A stretch of 64,000 bases of DNA from Robertmurraya dakarensis. Lineage in GTDB: Bacteria > Bacillota > Bacilli > Bacillales > Cytobacillaceae. The stretch lies in assembly GCF_900156875.1 (NCBI RefSeq), contig NZ_LT707409.1, forward strand, positions 268,008-332,007, read 5' to 3'. This document shows, one piece after another, positions 26,006-36,242 of the stretch (position 1 is its first letter; every line of letters begins with the position of its first letter). Both the position numbers and the translations under genes were made by a program. A model generated the notes under the pieces. It worked only from the letters and a program-made list of their open reading frames with translations. It had not been told where the DNA came from and searched no databases.

Positions 26006-27127
26006 ATGAATTCAAAATACGCACCATTGTTTGAACCGTATGATTTTCGAAGTGGTGTTCAGGTGAAAAATCGTGTGGTGATGGCACCGATGACGAATTT
26101 TTCATCTAATCAGGATGGAACAGTGTCCGATGCAGAGGTGCAATATTATGCAAGACGATCTGGCGGAGTGGGGATGGTTATAACAGCATGTACATATGTC
26201 ACGCCTAACGGCAAAGGGTTTCATGGCGAATTTGCAGGAGATCGTGATGAAATGATTCCTAGCCTCAAAAAACTGGCAGATGCGATAAAAGAACAGGGTG
26301 CTATAGCAATTCTGCAGATTTTTCATGGCGGCAGACAGGTTCCGCCTGAATTGGTCAATGGAGATGTCGTGAGTGCAAGTGCTGTGCCATCAGAAGGAGA
26401 TGGAAAGCCGGTGCCGCGGGAATTAAGTCATGAAGAAGTGGAATCCATTATACGTGATTTTGGCGAAACAACTCGGAGAGCCATTGAAGCCGGATATGAT
26501 GGTGTTGAAATTCATGGTGCAAACGGCTATCTGATCCAGCAATTCTTCTCCCCTCATTCTAACCGGCGTGAAGACGAGTGGGGTGGAAGCTTCGATAAGC
26601 GCTTTGCCTTTCCTTTTGCAGTAGTGGATGAAGTGAAAAAAGTGGTGGCGGAACATGCGAAGTCTTCATTTATGGTGGGCTATCGGTTTTCACCGGAAGA
26701 GGCAGAGACGCCAGGAATTACGATGGCGGATACACTAGAGTTAATTGATAAACTGGCTGATAAAGACCTTGATTATCTCCATGTGTCTCTGCAGGATTTC
26801 TGGTCGGTCGCGAGAAGGGGAGTGGACGATTCACGCCCGCGCATTGCTTTAATTCAAGAAAAAGTCGGTGATCGTGTGCCGGTAATCGGTGTTGGGTCCA
26901 TTCATACTGCAGATGATGCCTTGAAGGCCATCGAAACAGGAGTGCAATTGATTGCATTAGGACGCGAAATCATCATCGACCCTGATTGGGTTCAAAAAGT
27001 GAAAGAAGGAAAAGAATCAGAAATCGTCACCAAAATCGATAAAAGTAAGCAAAAAGAGCTCGTAGTTCCAGATCCGCTTTGGAACGCGATCATTCATACA
27101 CCTGGATGGTTCCCGGGGATAGATTAA
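26006..27127 (+). CDS. NADH-dependent flavin oxidoreductase, old yellow enzyme family (YqiG-like)
   Basis: This 373-residue FMN enzyme has the size and sequence style of Bacillus subtilis YqiG (from memory). It would reduce activated C=C bonds of enones or other electrophiles. The TIM-barrel landmarks are present: NRVVMAPMTNFSSNQDGTVS, the GYDGVEIHGANGYLIQQFFS block and EDEWGGSFDKR. ATG 26006 follows GGAGG by 7 nt, while an upstream in-frame GTG at 25952 has no comparable site. No terminator separates its stop from the tandem-repeat array that begins at once downstream. Confidence 0.9.
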   Translation: MNSKYAPLFEPYDFRSGVQVKNRVVMAPMTNFSSNQDGTVSDAEVQYYARRSGGVGMVITACTYVTPNGKGFHGEFAGDRDEMIPSLKKLADAIKEQGAIAILQIFHGGRQVPPELVNGDVVSASAVPSEGDGKPVPRELSHEEVESIIRDFGETTRRAIEAGYDGVEIHGANGYLIQQFFSPHSNRREDEWGGSFDKRFAFPFAVVDEVKKVVAEHAKSSFMVGYRFSPEEAETPGITMADTLELIDKLADKDLDYLHVSLQDFWSVARRGVDDSRPRIALIQEKVGDRVPVIGVGSIHTADDALKAIETGVQLIALGREIIIDPDWVQKVKEGKESEIVTKIDKSKQKELVVPDPLWNAIIHTPGWFPGID

Positions 27128-29745
27128 TGGGACGGATATGGCGATGAAGGCCGGAATTCGATAGGAGATACTGGAAAAAAGTCATCATTAAGGGGATGAA
27201 GACTGTAGCAGGAGTAGTAGCTGATGGAAGTGGTCATCATCAAGGAGATGAAGACCGCAACTCCGGTGGAAGCGCTGAAAAAAGGTCATCATCAAGGGGA
27301 TGAAGACCAATCCATTGGAAGAAGCGCAGGCAAACGGTCATCACCAAGCGGATGAAGACCAATCCATGGGAAGGAGCTTGGGGAAACGGTCATCATCAAG
27401 GGGATGAAGACCAATCCATTGGAAGAAGCGCAGGCAAACGGTCATCACCAAGCGGATGAAGACCAATCCATGGGAAGGAGCTTGGGGAAACGGTCATCAT
27501 CAAGGGGATGAAGACCAATCCATTGGAAGAAGCGCAGGCAAACGGTCATCACCAAGCGGATGAAGACCAATCCATGGGAAGGAGCTTGGGGAAACGGTCA
27601 TCATCAAGGGGATGAAGACCAATCCATTGGAAGAAGCGCAGGCAAACGGTCATCACCAAGCGGATGAAGACCAATCCATGGGAAGGAGCTTGGGGAAACG
27701 GTCATCATCAAGGGGATGAAGACCAATCCATTGGAAGAAGCGCAGGCAAACGGTCATCACCAAGCGGATGAAGACCAATCCATGGGAAGGAGCTTGGGGA
27801 AACGGTCATCATCAAGGGGATGAAGACCAATCCATTGGAAGAAGCGCAGGCAAACGGTCATCACCAAGCGGATGAAGACCAATCCATGGGAAGGAGCTTG
27901 GGGAAACGGTCATCATCAAGGGGATGAAGACCAATCCATTGGAAGAAGCGCAGGCAAACGGTCATCACCAAGCGGATGAAGACCAATCCATGGGAAGGAG
28001 CTTGGGGAAACGGTCATCATCAAGGGGATGAAGACCAATCCATTGGAAGAAGCGCAGGCAAACGGTCATCACCAAGCGGATGAAGACCAATCCATGGGAA
28101 GGAGCTTGGGGAAACGGTCATCATCAAGGGGATGAAGACCAATCCATTGGAAGAAGCGCAGGCAAACGGTCATCACCAAGCGGATGAAGACCAATCCATG
28201 GGAAGGAGCTTGGGGAAACGGTCATCATCAAGGGGATGAAGACCAATCCATTGGAAGAAGCGCAGGCAAACGGTCATCACCAAGCGGATGAAGACCAATC
28301 CATGGGAAGGAGCTTGGGGAAACGGTCATCATCAAGGGGATGAAGACCAATCCATTGGAAGAAGCGCAGGCAAACGGTCATCACCAAGCGGATGAAGACC
28401 AATCCATGGGAAGGAGCTTGGGGAAACGGTCATCATCAAGGGGATGAAGACCAATCCATTGGAAGAAGCGCAGGCAAACGGTCATCACCAAGCGGATGAA
28501 GACCAATCCATGGGAAGGAGCTTGGGGAAACGGTCATCATCAAGGGGATGAAGACCAATCCATTGGAAGAAGCGCAGGCAAACGGTCATCACCAAGCGGA
28601 TGAAGACCAATCCATGGGAAGGAGCTTGGGGAAACGGTCATCATCAAGGGGATGAAGACCAATCCATTGGAAGAAGCGCAGGCAAACGGTCATCACCAAG
28701 CGGATGAAGACCAATCCATGGGAAGGAGCTTGGGGAAACGGTCATCATCAAGGGGATGAAGACCAATCCATTGGAAGAAGCGCAGGCAAACGGTCATCAC
28801 CAAGCGGATGAAGACCAATCCATGGGAAGGAGCTTGGGGAAACGGTCATCATCAAGGGGATGAAGACCAATCCATTGGAAGAAGCGCAGGCAAACGGTCA
28901 TCACCAAGCGGATGAAGACCAATCCATGGGAAGGAGCTTGGGGAAACGGTCATCATCAAGGGGATGAAGACCAATCCATTGGAAGAAGCGCAGGCAAACG
29001 GTCATCACCAAGCGGATGAAGACCAATCCATGGGAAGGAGCTTGGGGAAACGGTCATCATCAAGGGGATGAAGACCAATCCATTGGAAGAAGCGCAGGCA
29101 AACGGTCATCACCAAGCGGATGAAGACCAATCCATGGGAAGGAGCTTGGGGAAACGGTCATCATCAAGGGGATGAAGACCAATCCATTGGAAGAAGCGCA
29201 GGCAAACGGTCATCACCAAGCGGATGAAGACCAATCCATGGGAAGGAGCTTGGGGAAACGGTCATCATCAAGGGGATGAAGACCAATCCATTGGAAGAAG
29301 CGCAAGCAAACGGTCATCACCAAGCGGATGAAGACCAATCCATAGAAAGGAGCTTGGGGAAACGGTCATCATTAAGGGGATGAAGACCGTAGCAGGAGTA
29401 GTATCTGATGGAAGTGGTCATCATCAAGGCAATGAAGACCGCAACTCCGGTGGAAGCGCTGAAAAAAGGTCATCATCAAGCGGATGAAGACCAATCCATA
29501 GAAAGGAGCTTGGGGAAACGGTCATCATCAAGGAGATGAAGACCAATCCATGGGAAGGAGCGCAGGCAAACGGTCATCATCAAGCGGATGAAGCCCAATC
29601 CATAGAAAGGAGCTTGGGAAAACGGTCATCATCAAGGGGATGAAGACCAATCCATGGGAAGGAGCTTGGGGAAACGGTCATCATCAAGGAAATGAGGACC
29701 GAATCTTGGCTGGAAGCACTGTAAAAAGGTCTTCATCACTCCTAA
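27128..29745. repeat. Minisatellite: 49 units of 52 bp, with 20 tandem copies of a 104-bp dimer in the centre
   Basis: Every unit from 27180 to 29727 is exactly 52 bp (49 x 52 = 2548). Each opens with a GGTCATCAtC...GATGAAGACC dyad around a short AAGGG or AAGCG loop. The central 40 units (27284-29363) alternate between type A (…CCAATCCATTGGAAG…) and type B (…CCAATCCATGGGAAGG…), giving 20 nearly identical 104-bp dimers. Two divergent units precede them and seven follow. A more decayed unit seems to fill 27128-27179, and a partial one starts at 29728. The first pair (27180-27283) and the pair at 29364-29467 are the same variant dimer. 104 is not a multiple of three and no long open frame exists, so it is non-coding. 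Confidence 0.95.
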
Positions 29746-29752
29746 AAATCAG

Positions 29753-29786
29753 AAAAAAGCGAATGAGCAGCCTCATTCGCTTTTTT
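29753..29786. terminator. Strong bidirectional terminator of the GGDEF gene
   Basis: AAAAAAGCGAATGAG (29753-29767) and CTCATTCGCTTTTTT (29772-29786) form a perfect 15-bp stem with a CAGC loop, giving T-runs in both directions. It separates the array from the minus-strand gene. Confidence 0.85.
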
Positions 29787-30873
29787 CATTGTTGGGAGAA
29801 TAGATAGTGATTTGATTGCGGCCGTTTCTTTTAGATTGATAAAGTGATTGATCTGCTTGCCCAATTACTTTTTTTAGACTAGTGTCGCCAATCATTTCGG
29901 AAACGCCAATGGAAATGGTTAGTTTAATGGGGGTCATACCTTCCGTATTAAAGGTCATGGCTTGAACTTTTTCACGCATGGCCTCCACTAATTCTACTAG
30001 TTCATACTCCGCGTTTACCGCAATATAAAGGATAAACTCTTCTCCGCCGTATCTTCCGATCATACACTTGATATTTTTATGCTTGGAAGTTTCCGTTGTA
30101 ATGACAGTTGAAACATTTTTTAAGATACAATCACCGCTTAAATGTCCGTATGTATCGTTAATCACTTTAAAGTGATCAATGTCGATCATGACAATATACG
30201 ATTTAGTGTAAGAATGCTTAATCGTTTCAACTTTCTCTTTGAAGTAACGAATATTATATAAGCCAGTTAAGGGATCTCGTTCGGCGAGATACTCTAGTTT
30301 TTTCTTCAAGTCAATTTCTCTTTCCGTATTTCTAATAAACACATACAACATGAAAGCAGTCAAATTAAATGAAGAAAACCGGATCAGTGCAATTTTTTCA
30401 AAAATAGCCCAGCCATCAGGTAAAATAAATATGATCGGTATATCAGATAGCAGCCAGGCTGTACTGATTATGATGAAAAAGCTGGAGTATCCATTTGAAA
30501 ATCTCATATTTCTAAAAAGAAGAGCTGTGCAAACGGGTAAAATCATTCCGAAAATTACACCGGGTACGGCACCTTCACCCCCGATGCCAAGTCTCCATAA
30601 GCTGGTAATAAGCAGGGCTGATAGTCCATTCTTCCACCCCCACTTAAATGCAAAAATGGCTAGCGGAATCAGCCGCAAATCAAACTGATAGCCCCCAAAA
30701 GTAATCGGTAAATAAAAGATGAGGATAACCGTAATGGAAACAACGGAAATCATCGCATATGAAAACAAAAAACGAGTGAACTTTTCTTTATTTATGACAA
30801 TGGCATCAAGGCATAAGTGCATAAATAGTATTAAAGCAATATTTGAGAGGATGGATTGAATCATCTCTTGCAT
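29773..30873 (-). CDS. Membrane diguanylate cyclase (5TM-LYT sensor plus GGDEF)
   Basis: This 366-residue protein has about six membrane segments in its first 190 residues, resembling the 5TM-5TMR_LYT sensor of LytS-type proteins (FDLRLIPLAIFAFKWGWKNG). A GGDEF domain follows: RDPLTGLYNIRYFKEK, DIDHFKVINDTYGHLSGD and the active-site loop RYGGEEF. The conserved motif implies c-di-GMP synthesis. ATG 30873 is chosen because GGAGG lies 8 nt upstream. The partner effectors are not in this window. Confidence 0.88.
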   Translation of the reverse strand: MQEMIQSILSNIALILFMHLCLDAIVINKEKFTRFLFSYAMISVVSITVILIFYLPITFGGYQFDLRLIPLAIFAFKWGWKNGLSALLITSLWRLGIGGEGAVPGVIFGMILPVCTALLFRNMRFSNGYSSFFIIISTAWLLSDIPIIFILPDGWAIFEKIALIRFSSFNLTAFMLYVFIRNTEREIDLKKKLEYLAERDPLTGLYNIRYFKEKVETIKHSYTKSYIVMIDIDHFKVINDTYGHLSGDCILKNVSTVITTETSKHKNIKCMIGRYGGEEFILYIAVNAEYELVELVEAMREKVQAMTFNTEGMTPIKLTISIGVSEMIGDTSLKKVIGQADQSLYQSKRNGRNQITIYSPNNEKSE

Positions 30874-31064
30874 GCGGGGTACCTCCAATAAGATACACAT
30901 AGGTTGGACTAGCAATCAATTATTTAATAGAAATCATAGATTTTCAAAAATGTTGGTTCAATTCACTATTTTACTACACTAGCACCGTAACATTTCATAT
31001 TGAATGTGTACTATTTTTAAAACTTGTATATGGTAAAATAATGTAAATAGAAAGAGGTGAAAAG

Positions 31065-31391
31065 ATGGAGTGGGAGACACTTCCGAGTTGGTTTTGGGCT
31101 ATGTATTATCTGTTTTTGCTTGTAACATTAGGGCTTGCGATCGTGAATACTATAAAAAAGAAATTCTATCGTTTGTCGGTTATGGCAATCATGCTATGTA
31201 TTATGGTTCCAGTTGTGAGTATGATGAATAGTGTTGACAGAGCGAAGGGGATGAATGAAATGGACCACTTGGCTGCGCAGCTGCAGCAAGGTTCAATCTG
31301 GTCTATATTTGCAGCGGCTGGTTTTACATACCTTTGTGGATATTGGGTTTATTTTATCATGAAGAGAAAAGTGAAAGCTAAAGTATACTAA
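31065..31391 (+). CDS. Hypothetical 108-residue membrane protein
   Basis: I do not recognise this family. There are three predicted membrane segments (WFWAMYYLFLLVTLGLAIV, LSVMAIMLCIMVPVVSMM and IWSIFAAAGFTYLCGYWVYF) and short basic tails (TIKKKF, MKRKVKAK). AGAGGTG precedes the ATG and a terminator follows the stop, so it is a single-gene unit. Confidence 0.7.
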   Translation: MEWETLPSWFWAMYYLFLLVTLGLAIVNTIKKKFYRLSVMAIMLCIMVPVVSMMNSVDRAKGMNEMDHLAAQLQQGSIWSIFAAAGFTYLCGYWVYFIMKRKVKAKVY

Positions 31392-31397
31392 TAGATG

Positions 31398-31430
31398 AAA
31401 GCAATGCTGATATAACAGCGTTGCTTTTTC
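31398..31430 (+). terminator. Terminator of the small membrane-protein gene
   Basis: AAAGCAATGCTG (31398-31409) pairs with CAGCGTTGCTTT (31416-31427), with one wobble, then continues in T. Confidence 0.8.
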
Positions 31431-31567
31431 ATGTTTTTACTAAAATAAACGCGCAAAATGCATGTATTAATTGGAAATGAGAATCCTAATTTACAGTGCT
31501 GTGAACTCTAGAAAGTGGATGGGGGAATTAACAGAAAGGAAGGTTAAACAATGGCTGGCTTATGATA

Positions 31568-31589
31568 GATGACCGGCATGCCGGGCATC
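31568..31589. promoter_or_regulatory. 22-bp near-perfect palindrome in the catalase leader
   Basis: CCGGCATGCCGG (31573-31584) is a perfect 12-bp palindrome, extended outward by GATG/CATC after one mismatch. It lies 78 bp before the catalase start and is much more GC-rich than its surroundings. It may be an operator or a hairpin. A four-codon frame with a good AGGAAGG site (ATG 31552) ends just before it. Confidence 0.4.
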
Positions 31590-31667
31590 AATGTGCCTCC
31601 AATTCTGTATATTAATTCCAAGAAAGGGAACAAGATAAAGGTAATAATTTTATAGGAGGTTTTTATC

Positions 31668-33314
31668 TTGGCAGAAAATAATGATAAAAATGCGTCAAAC
31701 AGTCAAGACGTAGAACGTGAAACGTTGACAACGCGCCAGGGCCATCCTGTGTCGGATAACCAAAATATCCGCACGATAGGAAATCGCGGTCCAGCCACTC
31801 TTGAGAACTATCATTTTATTGAAAAAATTTCCCACTTTGATCGTGAAGAGGTGCCTGAACGTGTCGTTCATGCTCGAGGGTCCGGAGCTTTTGGTTATTT
31901 TGAAACGTATGGAAAAGTCGGGGATGAACCGGTCGAGAAGTATACGCGTGCAAAAGTATTTTCGGGCGCAGGGAAGAAAACGCCATTAATGGTTCGTTTT
32001 TCTACTGTGGCAGGGGCAAAGGATTCCCCGGAAACGGCTCGAGATCCGCGCGGCTTTGCGGTTAAAATGTATACGGAGGATGGTAACTGGGACCTGGTTG
32101 GGAACAACTTGAAGATTTTCTTTATTCGTGATGCGATGAAGTTCCCTGATATGATACACGCATTTAAGCCTGATCCGGCGTCAAATGTTCCGCATCCACA
32201 GAGAATGTTTGATTTTGTATCCCGTACACCTGAGGCTACCCATATGATTACATTCCTATTCTCTCCATGGGGAATTCCGGCTACATACCGTCATATGCAG
32301 GGTTCTGGTGTTAATACTTATAAGTGGGTCAATGCCAAAGGTGAGGCTGTGCTGGTGAAGTATCATTGGGAGCCAAAGCAGGGGATCCGCAATTTAACGC
32401 AGGAAGAGGCAGATTCCATTCAGGCAAAGAATGTAGGTCATGCAACTCAAGATTTGTATGAGGCAATTGAACGCGGAGATTATCCGGAATGGGAGCTTTT
32501 TGTGCAAATCATGGAGGATGATTATCATCCAGAACTTGATTTTGATCCGCTTGATGATACAAAGCTTTGGCCAGAAGACAAATTTCCGTGGCTGCCGGTG
32601 GGACGTATGGTGTTGGATCGTAACCCAGTCGATTTCCATGCGGAGATTGAACAAGCTGCGTTTGGGACGGGAGTTCTTGTCGATGGAATGGACTTTTCAG
32701 ATGATAAAATGCTGCAAGGTCGTACGTTTTCTTACTCTGATACACAGCGCTACCGCGTAGGAGGTAATTACCTGCAGCTGCCTGTGAATAGACCAAAAAC
32801 ACCTGTCCGCACCAATCAGCGCCGCGGTCAAATGGATGTTCGTGACCCGAACGAAGCGGGCGAACCGCATATCAACTATGAGCCATCTATGCTCGGCGGC
32901 TTGAAGGAAGCGGACACTGAAGGGCGAGCACCGCATCAGCCGACGTACAATGGAGCTGCCATGAGTGCACCGATTGATCGTCCGAATAACTACGGACAAG
33001 CAGGGCACACGTATCGGAGTTTTGAGGATTGGGAGCGCGACGAATTAATCAAAAACCTTTCCGAAGCGCTTGCAGTATGCGATAAAAAAATTCAGGATGC
33101 GATGATCGAGCACTTCACCCAGGCTGATGAAGACTATGGCCGTCGAGTGAAGGAAGGCATCGCAATGAAGACGAAGGAACTTGAAGGCATGAACAAGGAA
33201 AATAAAGTTCCAGGCCGTGAAGCAGGAAAAACCAAATACGGTCAAGGATCAATAGCAGCGAACGAAGCAGCTAAAGACGCTGTTAAGAAAGGCCACGAAG
33301 CGGATCCATATTAA
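31668..33314 (+). CDS. katX: Heme catalase, KatX-like
   Basis: This 548-residue monofunctional catalase breaks down hydrogen peroxide. The catalytic His is in [18 protein letters not shown], the distal Asn region in [20 protein letters not shown] and the heme-ligand Tyr region in [21 protein letters not shown]. Its length and its conserved start ([20 protein letters not shown]) resemble the spore catalase KatX of Bacillus subtilis (from memory) more than the shorter KatA. The tail ends HEADPY, like KatX. Start is TTG with TAGGAGG 7 nt upstream. A spore location is an inference from the family. Confidence 0.88.
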   Translation: MAENNDKNASNSQDVERETLTTRQGHPVSDNQNIRTIGNRGPATLENYHFIEKISHFDREEVPERVVHARGSGAFGYFETYGKVGDEPVEKYTRAKVFSGAGKKTPLMVRFSTVAGAKDSPETARDPRGFAVKMYTEDGNWDLVGNNLKIFFIRDAMKFPDMIHAFKPDPASNVPHPQRMFDFVSRTPEATHMITFLFSPWGIPATYRHMQGSGVNTYKWVNAKGEAVLVKYHWEPKQGIRNLTQEEADSIQAKNVGHATQDLYEAIERGDYPEWELFVQIMEDDYHPELDFDPLDDTKLWPEDKFPWLPVGRMVLDRNPVDFHAEIEQAAFGTGVLVDGMDFSDDKMLQGRTFSYSDTQRYRVGGNYLQLPVNRPKTPVRTNQRRGQMDVRDPNEAGEPHINYEPSMLGGLKEADTEGRAPHQPTYNGAAMSAPIDRPNNYGQAGHTYRSFEDWERDELIKNLSEALAVCDKKIQDAMIEHFTQADEDYGRRVKEGIAMKTKELEGMNKENKVPGREAGKTKYGQGSIAANEAAKDAVKKGHEADPY

Positions 33315-33334
33315 TGTTGATTTAAGAATAGTAG

Positions 33335-33386
33335 AGGTTGTCAGATGAGTTGGTAAGAAACTAACTTTCGGGCAGCCTTTTTATTT
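33335..33386 (+). terminator. Terminator of the catalase gene
   Basis: AGGTTGTC (33335-33342) pairs with GGCAGCCT (33371-33378) with two wobbles, enclosing an inner AGTTGGT/ACTAACT stem, followed by a T-run. Confidence 0.7.
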
Positions 33387-33539
33387 TGTGCCTGACTTGT
33401 ATGAATTTTTTGGGCAATTTTCAACAAACCTAAAGCCGGGGATTATAAGGAAATCCCAAAAAAACATTGCTTTAGAATATTTTGACAGGAAATAAGGGAC
33501 TTTATAAACATAATAGGAAATAAAAGGGAGGACATCGGG

Positions 33540-35111
33540 ATGATTCAGATCAGAAGGAGTCCTTTAAAGAAAACTGCAAAAAAGAAACCAGAGGATAAAC
33601 AGACTTCTTCAGAGGATATTCCTTTATCCAAACAATTGAACGAGAGTCTTGATTTTTTCAAATCACTATACAAGGACAGTTCTGATGTTATGTTCCGATC
33701 GTTCCTTATTGGGGATCGTGACGCTTCGATTATTTATATCGAGGGCTTAAGTGATGTAGAAAAGCTAGATGAATTCGTACTCAATAAACTGATGAATAAA
33801 AATGAGATTGATATGACCAACTTGGTGTCCTCCTTAAAGAATTCTTTGCCCATTTCGAATTTGAGAAACATTACTACGTACAAGCAATGTATAGAGGATA
33901 TTGCAAATGGCAACCCGGTCCTGCTGATTGATGGATATGAAGCGGCTTATTCATTAGGCTTGGTGAAATTTGAAAAGCGTGCGATAGAAGAGCCTGCTGC
34001 GGAGTCAGGCATTCGCGGACCGAGAGAGGGTTTTACCGAATCATTAGGTGTCAATACAGCATTGGTGCGGAGGATTATAAAGGACCCGGCTCTTAAAATG
34101 AAACCGCTTCATGTTGGTACCTATACGAAAACGAAAGTAGTGGTCTCGTATATTGAAGGTCTGGTCGACTCAACATTACTTGAGGAAATTGAAAACCGCA
34201 TAAATCGGATTGAGATTGATGGGATTCTAGAAAGTGGTTACATTGAAGAATTTATCGAAGATCATCCCTATTCGCCTTTTCCACAGGTGTTATATTCGGA
34301 ACGTCCGGATGTGGTCAGTGCGAATCTGTTGGAGGGAAGAACCATCATCATGATTGATGGTACGCCTTTTGCATTGATTGCTCCTGTTAGTTTCTTTAGT
34401 TTATTTCAATCACAAGAAGATTATTATGAAAGGTTTTGGATCGGAACCTTTATACGAATGCTGCGCTTTCTGTTTTTGGCGGTGTCTCTCTTTTTACCAT
34501 CAATTTATGTGGCCATTACCACGTTTCATCAGGAAATGATCCCAACCGATCTTTTGCTCAGTATTGCTTCTTCGAGAGAAGGCGTGCCGTTTCCAGCGAT
34601 TGTGGAGGCGATTATGATGGAGTTTGCTTTTGAGGCTCTGCGCGAGGCGGGGGTGAGGCTGCCGAAACAAATTGGGTCGGCTGTTAGTATTGTCGGTGCC
34701 CTTGTGATTGGACAAGCAGCGGTGGAAGCAGGGATCGTATCGGCCCCAATGGTCATTGTGGTCAGCATAACTGGGATTGCTTCGTTCTTAATTCCGCGTT
34801 ACTCCATTGGTCTTGCGATTCGATTGCTCCGGTTCCCAATTATTATATTAGCAGGATTTTTAGGGTTAATCGGAGTGATGTTGGCGTTTATCATTCTCCT
34901 TATTCATTTAGCGAATCTAAAATCATTTGGGCTGCCGTACTTAAGTCCAATTTCTACTACTCAAAAAAATGCTCTAAGAGATACAATCATCCGTTCTCCA
35001 TTATGGAAGATGGATGTGCGGCCGCAATTGACAGGAAATGTGGATCTTACTAGGCAGGGAAGTCATTTGAAACCGAATGTTGACCAAGGGCCTGGTGAGG
35101 GTGGATCGTAA
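33540..35111 (+). CDS. Spore germination receptor subunit A (GerA/GerKA family)
   Basis: This 523-residue protein is the A subunit of a nutrient germinant receptor in the spore inner membrane. The N-terminal soluble domain (SSDVMFRSFLIGDRDASIIYIEGL) is followed by the conserved HPYSPFPQVLYSERPD motif. A membrane region then has about five segments (LFLAVSLFLPSIYVAITTFH, AVSIVGALVIGQAAVEAG). Its gene is the first of four in an ABCD operon. A GGGAGG site precedes the ATG. A CATAATA at 33509 resembles a sigma-G -10 element, as expected for forespore expression, though TTGACA at 33482 also allows a sigma-A promoter. Confidence 0.92.
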   Translation: MIQIRRSPLKKTAKKKPEDKQTSSEDIPLSKQLNESLDFFKSLYKDSSDVMFRSFLIGDRDASIIYIEGLSDVEKLDEFVLNKLMNKNEIDMTNLVSSLKNSLPISNLRNITTYKQCIEDIANGNPVLLIDGYEAAYSLGLVKFEKRAIEEPAAESGIRGPREGFTESLGVNTALVRRIIKDPALKMKPLHVGTYTKTKVVVSYIEGLVDSTLLEEIENRINRIEIDGILESGYIEEFIEDHPYSPFPQVLYSERPDVVSANLLEGRTIIMIDGTPFALIAPVSFFSLFQSQEDYYERFWIGTFIRMLRFLFLAVSLFLPSIYVAITTFHQEMIPTDLLLSIASSREGVPFPAIVEAIMMEFAFEALREAGVRLPKQIGSAVSIVGALVIGQAAVEAGIVSAPMVIVVSITGIASFLIPRYSIGLAIRLLRFPIIILAGFLGLIGVMLAFIILLIHLANLKSFGLPYLSPISTTQKNALRDTIIRSPLWKMDVRPQLTGNVDLTRQGSHLKPNVDQGPGEGGS

Positions 35112-35147
35112 TTTTTCTGCGTAATGTGGTATGGAGGTGATATTAAA

Positions 35148-36242
35148 GTGCTGGAAAAAGGCAGAATATCCACGCTTCAAATGGAGTTTATCATAGTCCC
35201 AGCGGTTCTTGCTACATCTATTCTATCTATACCTGCTATCACAGGGAGACTCGCCCGGCACGATATGTGGATGACTCCAATCATAGGATCCATAACCGGT
35301 TTTTTAATCGTATTCATTATATGGAAACTGCATCAATTCTATCCGAAAATGACGCCGGTTCAATATATGGAGGAAATTATTGGTAAGATTGCTGGAAGAG
35401 CATTTGGCTTTTCCTTAATTCTTGTATTCTTGCACCGAACAGGCATTTCAGTCCGAGATTATTCGGATTTCTTAACTTCAAACGTGATGTTACATACACC
35501 CGAGCTTGTCTTTACCATCTCGATGATCTTTGTATGTGCATTGGCGGCTCGCGGCGGGATTGAAGTCATCGCTAGAACTGCAGTAATTTGCACTGCCTTA
35601 TTTATGGGTACCGCTATTGTTTTGCTTTTACTTATTAAAGATATTGACATCACTTATATGCTGCCTATTTTTGAAAATGGAGTACTTCCTGTATTAAAAG
35701 GGGGATTTATAAACCATTCGTGGTTTACTGATTTTTTTTTCTTGGGCTTTATTTTCCCTTTTCTAAATAACCAGGAAAAGGGGTTAAAGGCAGGGATGCG
35801 CTCCTCCTTTGTTGTCATGTTCATCTTTGTTTATTTGAATTTTTTTGTACTAACATTAATAGGTATTTCTTGCATCAATCAATTTTATCCTGTATATGCC
35901 ATTGTTCGTGCCATTAGCGTATTTGAATTCTTTGAAAATTTTGAAGTGCTCGTTACCGCTTCGTGGGTACTAGGGAATTTTGTAAAGTTTTCCTTTTTTC
36001 TCTATGTAATCAGCTTAAGTTTGGGGCAGTTATTCAGGTTGTCTGATTTCAGAATTCTCGTTTTTCCTATGGGATTACTGTTGATGTTTTTTGGTTATTG
36101 GGATTTACCAAATCTTGTTGCATCCAGAAAGTATTTAGCCCAAATCCATCCGTTTGTAATGACATTCTTTCAATTCTTGCTTCCTCTTTTCCTTTTAATG
36201 ATTGCGATATTCCGCAAAAAATGGAGGGAAAAGCGCAGATGA
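35148..36242 (+). CDS. Spore germination receptor subunit B (GerKB-type permease-like)
   Basis: This 364-residue protein has about ten membrane segments and belongs to the endospore germination permease family, related to amino-acid transporters. It binds the germinant. Family sequence is seen in EKGRISTLQMEFIIVPAVLATSIL near the start and VRAISVFEFFENFEVLVTASWV later. GTG 35148 is taken as the start, 8 nt after GGAGGTG. The stop overlaps the start of the C-subunit gene as ATGA. Confidence 0.9.
   Translation: MLEKGRISTLQMEFIIVPAVLATSILSIPAITGRLARHDMWMTPIIGSITGFLIVFIIWKLHQFYPKMTPVQYMEEIIGKIAGRAFGFSLILVFLHRTGISVRDYSDFLTSNVMLHTPELVFTISMIFVCALAARGGIEVIARTAVICTALFMGTAIVLLLLIKDIDITYMLPIFENGVLPVLKGGFINHSWFTDFFFLGFIFPFLNNQEKGLKAGMRSSFVVMFIFVYLNFFVLTLIGISCINQFYPVYAIVRAISVFEFFENFEVLVTASWVLGNFVKFSFFLYVISLSLGQLFRLSDFRILVFPMGLLLMFFGYWDLPNLVASRKYLAQIHPFVMTFFQFLLPLFLLMIAIFRKKWREKRR

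Noticed and set aside
27180-29727. CRISPR array
   Set aside because: The units have a partly palindromic head and regular spacing, but the intervening sequences are the same in nearly all units instead of unique, and no cas genes are near. It is a minisatellite.
31585-31660. Short frame in the catalase leader resembling a GerPF-like spore protein start
   Set aside because: The frame from the ATG at 31579 gives only about 25 residues with vague similarity and no ribosome binding site.
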